A stretch of DNA of 64,000 nucleotides from NCBI RefSeq assembly GCF_910592395.1, contig NC_088314.1, positions 6,014,001-6,078,000 on the forward strand, given 5' to 3'. Positions within the stretch are counted from its first letter, which is position 1. Each line of letters starts with the position of its first letter. Positions 56,801 to 64,000 of the stretch are shown here, in pieces. Source of the stretch: Lineus longissimus. Its lineage: Eukaryota; Nemertea; Pilidiophora; Heteronemertea; Lineidae. A program made the position numbers and the translations under genes. Below the pieces are notes generated by a model that was given only the letters and a program-made list of their open reading frames with translations, had not been told where the DNA came from and searched no databases.

Positions 56801-59800
56801 TTGTAAGTAAACTTCACAATGACCACAAACGCTCCTCAAAACTGCAAAATATGCTGCATTCAAAACTTGTGTAGACATCATGTCATGACCTATGTGCATT
56901 GAGAGTAGGCCTACATTTTCATGCTGGGATACAAGTTTGGTTTGCTGTGTATCTGAGATGGGAGACTGGAGCTGAAAATTCAACCTCAAGCTCAAAATAA
57001 AGATATGAGAGCAAATATATACAATTCTCAATAATTTGAACCATACCATAATACATGATATAAAGATATATACAATATCACAGATAACAATTCCATTGTT
57101 CAAATATAAAAACCCTAAAACAGGTATCTATCACAACATTAAGCTAAGGAAGTAAAACTACTGTAACCTCAGGAATTCATTAGATTCTGTTGTGTTTAAG
57201 ATTTTGTTGCAAAAAGGAGGGAAGATCCTGGGGAATGAAATTTAGCGACGACTGTTTTGTGTTTTCTTTTTTATGCTAACGAAGGGGCCATTCAGAAATA
57301 CATGCTTTGAATGAAAGACCACACTAGTATCATAATGTAGGTGATTAGAGTGTGCTCATTTACAATAAAGATATCCAGCAACATGGATAAATCTTTTGAC
57401 CTCATTTGATGAAAATATGTTAAAATCAATAACTTTTCACCAGGTTTACTACAATACAGCTCCACCAATGTGATAAATACTTATCGTCATTATTATTTAA
57501 ATAATGAGCATATTACATAATTGGCAATGGCACAATACACTTGATCTGCCCATCAAGTCCAAATTTAAAGTAAAAAATCTGTATTTTTTTATAGGAAGCA
57601 GAACTTTGATAATCCTGTGGAAGAACTCACAAAATGTCACTTGAGCAATATGGAACCTATCTAAGAATTTACTACCAAAGCAAGGAAGAATTTGATTTTA
57701 AAGTATTTTGGAGTGACACAGATGCTCGCGATTAAGACAAACTTTTGGTAGATTATAGACCAGCTGGGTTGGAAGTTTTAAGCTTTGCACATTTGCACAT
57801 GGATGCATGTCCTTCCAGACCAAAAAAATGGTAGTTTTACATCATATGAAGTTTTCGAATAAACTATTAAACAAACAAATGCGCCAGGTTCTTTTTTAAT
57901 CTGAACTGGGTACTCAAAAAACATTACCCCTAGTTATGGACAACATTTTCAGAAAATATCAGAAAAGCTATGCAAAAGCTATGTAAAACTAAAACCAGTG
58001 CATAACCCTTCTAAACCATAGACAACACATAGTCTTGCATTGGAGTGTTGGGCACTTGTGGTTTGTCCAACTGACTTTATCTTTCAGTGTACTCATACAG
58101 TCCGGAGGGTCGCACACAAGATTGCCCAGAACATCTCGTCATCTTCTGTAACAAGTATTGTTTCTGTCTGATGATTGAAGGCTCTGCAGAGTAAGCGATG
58201 TTCTTCAACTGGTAGGGGTCTGCTGTCAGGTCATAATATTCCATGAAGGCCTGAAAGAAAAAAACACCCCATTAGATATCACAGTTGCTGAAGTTATCAA
58301 AATTGTATCTTCTACTTTTTGTTCTCATTCAAACTCAAATGTACATGTTTTATCGAATTTGCTCGGAGATCTATGATAACCATAGTCACAGTCACTGTCA
58401 TTATAGCCATAGAGAGCAGTTGCATTAGGGATGTAAACGAAATGGTTAAGTGAAGTGATCATCAACCTCAGTGCCTTAAAAATGGCTGTGGATATGAAAT
58501 AAAGTTACTGAGCCTTCACTGCAGTGAGGACTGAGACGATTCTGCATAAATAGTCGGATGTTTGGTGCACGTTAGCTAATTACTAAACATTCTAAAAGAA
58601 GCTGAACAGCTCATGGGTAATCATTTACACACCTGGACCAAAATCATTATGAGTGACTCAGTTTTCAGACGCTAATTAGATGATTCAGATAGCCAACACT
58701 AATCAGACAATTTGAAGCAGAAAACTTGGTTCCAAACTGAAACCTTGGCAGCATAAAACTAGAAATTGTGTTTACTGAAAGTTCCCGAAGGTGGTGAACA
58801 GCGGATATTGAGTGGCGAGAGATGATATGACTTGGTGTAATATTCACCACACCCAACACCCTACACCTGCTCACATATCTCGGGCAGACCCGCTTAGAAA
58901 CGCTGCTGGGTTAGTAAAATACTGGCCAGTGAGAAGATTATGTACGCCAATAAGTAAATGAATAACCTAACCCTTTCGTTAAATATCCTCCGGTGACTGG
59001 GATGCAGACCATATCAATTTAACATGCCCAATCATAACCTATATTCTACATGTATTTCATGAGAAAATGACTCTTTGATGTGCCAAATAATGCCACCATC
59101 TGCAAACTAGTCTAGACAGTCTACATTTCCAATGAGCACTGAATAACCTAACCAGTCATATTAAATCTTTTTCAAATGATCCCTGAGCAGTTGTGCAAAG
59201 TAATCAGTACTGAAATGGCTACCGAGAATGAGCCTACACATGTAGATACCAACCTCTGAATCTTTCATCTCACAGAAGATGGTGTTTTCGCTCTCATTGA
59301 CTGTCCGTATGCAGGCGTAGGTGTTATTCCGGGAGTCCTCACACACACAGTCCGGGTGGCAGTTCTGTAATAAAACAGGACATTGCTGAATAAAATTTCT
59401 TGAAGAGATTTATACATTTACCACATTTTTGCATTGCATTTCAAGGAAAGAGCATTTGACACCAGAAACATCTTCAGATTGATTTCTTGCAGTTGATTTT
59501 TTGCCAATGGGTATGCATGTGACAGGATAAGTCTCTCTAACCTTATTTAAAAGTACTGGGTACAGTAAATCTGGTAATGTTAGCAACCACCTAGGGGAGG
59601 CAAATTCTCCTCCTTATCAACTTACAGTTACTTGCTGGTGGTTGAACTGAGGACAACCGGCCACTTGGTCTTGAAATTCACCGAAGTGTTCAATGAGCAT
59701 TGTATCTCTTGGCCATTTCATGTTTTCTGCATGGAAAGCGTCTTGAAACAGCAGAGGAACCAAGGAGACTCCATCCATCTGACTGGGCGGTAGTAGTCCA

Positions 59801-62800
59801 GCAAGTTCGATAAACGTAGGAGCAAGATCGATGTTCAATGCAGGTTGCTGAAAAAGTAAATACCGTAGAATTATCTGCCACAATTTTTCCACAAATCCAC
59901 AAAAATAACAAACCGTGAACAAAATTCTGTTTACAGTACAATGTCTATACCATACTTTGAACCTGCTTCAAACTGGCTTACAGTCAACCTTTATTGTAGA
60001 CACACCAGATGTGGAGAGGCTACATACCAGTAGTTGTCAAATATGATCATAACTAAATTTGTACACAAATGACAACTGACCAACTCCTTGCACTATTGGC
60101 GTATTGCTAACTTTTTCTTGACATTTGAGTACTTTTTAACACAAAGTACTTGAACATTTAATTGAAAATTCACACCAATAAATAAGTGTTTACCTTCTTT
60201 ATAGTGTTTGGCGATATGTTCGGGCCTCTCACAAGAAGTGGGACTCTGATATCAAACTCATATAGTTGCCTCTTGTCATTGGGTAAGCTGAATTGACCTG
60301 AAATTAGAAGTTCAAAATGGCAACTTAAACAAGGCAGGAAAAAGACAGAAAATAAGGCAAGGGCTACTCTCGACACTTGGAGACACCACAAACAAACAAG
60401 ATCTACCAATAAGCATTACTTTACCAGGTCAGAGGCTGAAGTAGAAATACAGGTCACAGAACACCTACCACTGTGGAATCCATTGTCAGACGTCAGGAAT
60501 ATGTACGTGTTATCAATAAGGTTCTTCTCTGTCAAGATGTTCACAACGTTTTCAACCATGTCATCAACAGACAACAAGGTGCGCCATCTAGAAAGTGAAA
60601 CGCTAAGGATTATGAATAAATTTAAAATGCTTTGAAACAGCTTAAAGCGAACTGGAACCGCCGAGCGATTTATTCAACTTTTCGACTTTCACCGCCCGAG
60701 AAAGTCAAACTTCCAACTTCCTATTCGAGTTCAGATTTGTAGCTCCGCCCCCAGTGCCCGAGCATGCGCAGTTCAATTTGTTATTATTGAGAATCATGTG
60801 AGAATCACGTGAGTCATGCGATCTTTCATTCATGAATTTTCGTAGTAAATTCCATAGTAGTGACGTCACTGAATGATTGACAGCTAGGCGCCATGTTTCA
60901 TTCATGCCACGTTCTGATCACCCGATACGCGGGAAATGAAAACGAGGTCATACGAACTGGCTTGGCGGTTCCAGTTCGCTTTAAGTCTGTAGGTTACCGG
61001 GATGTGCTATCTCTAATGTTTGGGCCTTGATCATCAAAGAGATGATTTGCAATTTGAACTGAACATAAGTAGGTTTGATGCTTAATATAAAACTGATTTA
61101 AAATCGGACAGAAATTTACCTATTGACAAAAGCTGTCTCCAGGAAACTGATACTCTCTTTTGATAATGGATGAGGAGCATTTCTGACGAGCCAGTGTTTG
61201 TCCTGAAAGAAAACCATTCAGATTATCATTAAAATCTTGATGGTATCAGATCCACCTATCAGATTTGATGGGCCATCATGCCATTGTGTTTGGGAAGGTT
61301 TTACCTATTCATATCATATAAATGAACATGCACACGCATGAGGTGCACATAGGAATGCTGACTGCTGAAAAGAATTCCAAAATCCCTTTGGCATTGGCCA
61401 CAAGATATCGCTTATAAGAAAACATCAGCATTGATCAAGGAAGGGATAAGGCGACCTGATGAACTTGATAATGAATTTTGTATTTATCCTACCTGACCAT
61501 GGAAATTGTAACTGCCACCTTTTGGTGCCGTCACATTCTGAAAGCTATTTTTATAGTGAGGAGCCGGGGTCTCCGGTTCATGGCATGCTGGCGTCGATAA
61601 CATCATGAAGAAAGGATTCGCATCTTCCTGGTGCTGGTAGCCCAAGAATTCCTCAGCTTTTCTACCCTACAAGCACATTCATAATGCAAGAATGACTACA
61701 TTTTACTAATCTATGCAATGCTCTGCAATATGTCAACTGCCCAAGAAATGCAATCACTTGTTTTGGTTCGGTTGGCAATTTCAATTCAAGGACATTGCTC
61801 AGGAACTTGGTAAACTCCTTTAAACAGAGAATACCCATCACAAACTTCTTGAATTAATAGGATGTGACACTCGTGATGCATAGTTTCAGGCAGTAAGACA
61901 AGGCAGCAGAGCTTGCAAATATCTTGGAATGTTCGGTTACCTTGCCATGAACGTTATAACTACCACCCCTTGGTGGTTTGATGTTTTCAAACTCATTGCT
62001 GTAATGTGGTGCATGAGTGAAAGGCCCATGACATGCTGGAGTGGATAACATCATGAAGAATGGACTTGCTTCGTTTTGCAAGTGAAGGAAGTCTTTGGCT
62101 TGTTTGCCCTAGGAGGAGAGAGAGGATGGAAAGAGGTGTTAGGTGAGGAAGAGGTGGAAACAATTAAAGAGGCTAATATGGATGCATGCCCAGCATGGCT
62201 GGCTGTATCAGCTTTTTAAACTGCCGACAATGACCTATGTGTTGTTCATCGATCATAACACTCTGTATAAAGTGTGTGCATATAGTAGAGGAAATTTACC
62301 TTGTTAGTAGAGACCGAGATGAAATAAGTGTCGTGGCATGAAAACGCCCGAGTTAAAAGTATAGAGCAGAAATTATTGTGAAAACTCGAGTTACTAGGTG
62401 TATCTCATTCAAATAACTTTGCCAATCTTATGCTGAAAAACACAGAAATATTCCGCAGCAAATGTTAGTCATAGCTTTTCTTTTTATGTTGTCACAAACA
62501 GCAGCCCCCCACAGCTAAACCAATAAACGTCACTATCACTTTTAACAACATTGGAATCATCCTCAGGCATGAGCATGTAAAGTAACAACTGGTAATGGTT
62601 ATTCGGGCCCTCCAGAGCAATATTTTCAAAGTGACTAAGCCACATTTTGAAATTTGACCCCAACTATGAAATCTGAGCCCAAACTTACAAACAAACGCTT
62701 TGAAATCTGAGCCCAAACTTACAATCAAGTCTGTCAGGTAATCCTCCTCATAAACTCCACCATGTTTCTCCTTGGTGCCATTGACTGAAAGCCTGTAGTT

Positions 62801-62821
62801 GTAGTAGACAGAGTTACCAAC
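53822..62821 (-). CDS. GNS: N-acetylglucosamine-6-sulfatase, partial at its 5' end
   Basis: This lysosomal sulfatase removes 6-sulfate from N-acetylglucosamine in heparan and keratan sulfate. Coding exons seen: 62821-62723, alternative pair 62108-61941 and 61666-61493, 61202-61120, 60587-60469, 60297-60194, 59847-59632, 59364-59254, 58250-58077 (TAA at 58077-58079). All phases agree. Landmarks: [22 protein letters not shown] with the conserved active-site His; [32 protein letters not shown] (Asp-Asn metal ligands); [72 protein letters not shown]. The formylglycine-site exon and signal peptide lie beyond the right edge. The C-terminus (GLYEYTER) is about 25 residues shorter than human. The 3' UTR may run to an AATAAA at 53840-53845. 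Confidence 0.9.
53840..53845 (-). promoter_or_regulatory. Likely GNS poly(A) signal
   Basis: AATAAA on the minus strand (GTACAAAATAAAGTATA) lies 4.2 kb beyond the GNS stop. No nearer consensus signal with good context was seen, and 53846-58076 holds no other gene, so a long 3' UTR is the simplest reading. Confidence 0.4.
53846..58076 (-). other. Probable long 3' UTR of GNS
   Basis: An AT-rich stretch with no exon, no obvious repeat family and only chance ORFs (56361-56627, 56711-57103 minus). It is consistent with a 4.2-kb 3' UTR. Intergenic DNA with a nearer, non-consensus poly(A) site is the alternative. Confidence 0.4.
60642..60984. mobile_element. 343-bp MITE with TTAA target duplications
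   Basis: It begins TTAA-AGCGAACTGGAACCGCC and ends GGCGGTTCCAGTTCGCT-TTAA: perfect 17-bp inverted repeats bounded by TTAA. TTAA duplication is typical of the piggyBac group. The interior lacks an ORF of note and holds a CRE palindrome (gtgacgtcac). It lies in the GNS intron between exons encoding VNR and WRTLL, so it is spliced out. Confidence 0.8.
61493..61666 (-). CDS. GNS: GNS alternative exon A (58 codons)
   Basis: Acceptor 'cttgtag', donor CAG|GTAGGA; phase 0 at both ends. It encodes [17 protein letters not shown], then [20 protein letters not shown] and ends YNFHGQ. It is homologous to exon B across its whole length, with the catalytic-region His conserved. Differences cluster right after that His (EPETP here, GPFTH in B). 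Confidence 0.85.
61941..62108 (-). CDS. GNS: GNS alternative exon B (56 codons)
   Basis: Acceptor 'ccctag', donor AAG|GTAACC; phase 0 at both ends. It encodes [15 protein letters not shown], then [20 protein letters not shown] and ends YNVHGK. About 60% identical to exon A, from which it is separated by a 274-base intron. Vertebrate GNS has one such segment, so the mature protein should use only one of the two. Confidence 0.85.
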
Positions 62822-64000
62822 CTGGAGTGAAGAGAGAGACCAATTAGGACGATATACTGGGATGTAATGTCACACCAAGTCCCAGGAACCAAGTGGCAAA
62901 ATGGTTTGAACTGCATGATTGTAGGTTATCCGTCATCCCACTACAATGTACACTCCTAAAGCTGTGGTGGTGTTCAAACACAAGTCTATTCTCACAGACA
63001 TTACTTTAAGACTCTATATTTTAACCAATACACAGGAGTGTAACTACAACGTAGATCTAAATTGATGCCTCAGTGCATGCCATGTCAAAGAAGGACCGTA
63101 CAAAGTCCTTTTAAAACATAATGGCTTGTCTAATGATCAATCACAACTAGTTTTACAGACACGAAGCACAAAAGTTACCAACAGGTAAATTTCCCTTCAA
63201 AATTCTGCGAGACTGAAATATTTTTTTACACCAGAACAACCCCAAGTTTCAATAATCTGAACAATATGGAAAATGGTAAGAATTACAGCAATTATTTGAG
63301 TCTGGAGTTGAAATGAAGTGAAATGAGGTGAGAGTGAAACAAATTAGCCCAGTATATCTCGGATGTAATGTCACACCTGGGAAGAGTTTAGCGCTGGTTG
63401 ATTTCACCCACCTAGATCATTATATACATTAATCTAAGTACATTCAATACATAAAGAAAACCTGGCAACTTACATTGGAACAGTCAAATGGTAATGACCA
63501 GTTTTCTATCAAGAGCATTAACAACATACACTTTGTAGCTCAGTTTAAACTGATGTTTTTTCACCTCTATTCAAACCCTGGGGTTACGGCAAATACTTCA
63601 CCTGGGTTGAACATTGAAAGCTCACATTCATAATGGTCAAATCATGTTGGCAATCTTCGCGCATAAATTCAATTTCCTGCCTTCTGGGGTCAAAGAAGTT
63701 TGCTATTATCAAAAAGAAATTGGCGGATGTAGCCTTAATCAATTTGAGGTAACTTTTTAACACAGCAGAATTCGAGTTGATGAATAAAAGAGCACAAAAC
63801 ACTTCTGTAATGCATAGTTTTCAGAAGTTTCTTTTCTCAAAAATCCTTAACCCTTAACTTCCAAATGGATGCAGAGCTAAAAAAAATTACACAACAGATT
63901 TACAAAATAGAATACATGTTTTTGGTGACACATAGAACAGTGTGAAAGGGTTAAGGACAATAAGATTCATCTTCAATTCGAGAGGACTCATTTCCAATAT
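62822..64000. other. GNS intron sequence to the window edge
   Basis: No GNS exon upstream of 62821 was found on the minus strand; the sulfatase signature exon must lie to the right. The ORF at 63584-63802 has no splice support. Nothing else is supportable. Confidence 0.5.

Noticed and set aside
56711-57103. 130-codon minus ORF
   Set aside because: It is AT-rich chance sequence within the probable GNS 3' UTR, with no recognisable motif or start context.

Overview
This window looks like nuclear DNA of an invertebrate animal, probably marine. Coding sequence is split into short exons with ordinary GT-AG introns, about 35-40% of the bases are G or C, and introns and intergenic DNA carry tRNA-derived SINEs, small inverted-repeat transposons and elements with internal tandem arrays. 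The repeat carrying 'ctctgtgaccttgaaaagta' followed by an (ACG)n tract resembles repeats I associate with lophotrochozoan or other marine invertebrate genomes. I cannot fix the phylum from sequence alone. Single long ORFs are uninformative here, so genes were rebuilt by hand from splice sites, reading phase and remembered families.

Layout. 1-186: last coding exon of an unidentified plus-strand gene, with a poly(A) signal. About 0.2-14 kb: mostly repeats, plus a weakly supported two-exon minus-strand gene (14287 to 8520) of 61 codons. 15-32.4 kb: GTF3C1, the largest TFIIIC subunit, on the minus strand; 32 coding exons (1644 codons) were traced and the extreme C-terminus was not found. 33.5-39.7 kb: two tandem plus-strand genes for small secreted cysteine-rich proteins with the same exon plan, separated by minisatellites. 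40.1-43.7 kb: a complete tetraspanin on the minus strand, with a foldback-like element in its last intron. 45.9-50.1 kb: a complete plus-strand EF-hand protein, EFCAB12-like. 51.3-53.2 kb: the N-terminal acetyltransferase catalytic subunit NAA10 on the minus strand. 53.8-64 kb: the 3' two-thirds of GNS (lysosomal N-acetylglucosamine-6-sulfatase) on the minus strand, with a long 3' UTR; its first exons lie beyond the right edge.

The genes are unrelated in function: Pol III transcription, secreted peptides, membrane organisation, a possibly ciliary calcium-binding protein, co-translational acetylation, and heparan/keratan sulfate breakdown. No operon or cluster logic is apparent except for the cysteine-rich pair, which is a local duplication.

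The two most interesting observations are these. (1) GNS has two adjacent homologous exons, same phase and both frame-preserving, each encoding the same active-site segment with the conserved His; this is the signature of mutually exclusive splicing that would give two sulfatase isoforms. (2) The fast-evolving tandem pair of secreted cysteine-rich genes includes an internally duplicated exon and an array of decayed copies that looks derived from an exon.
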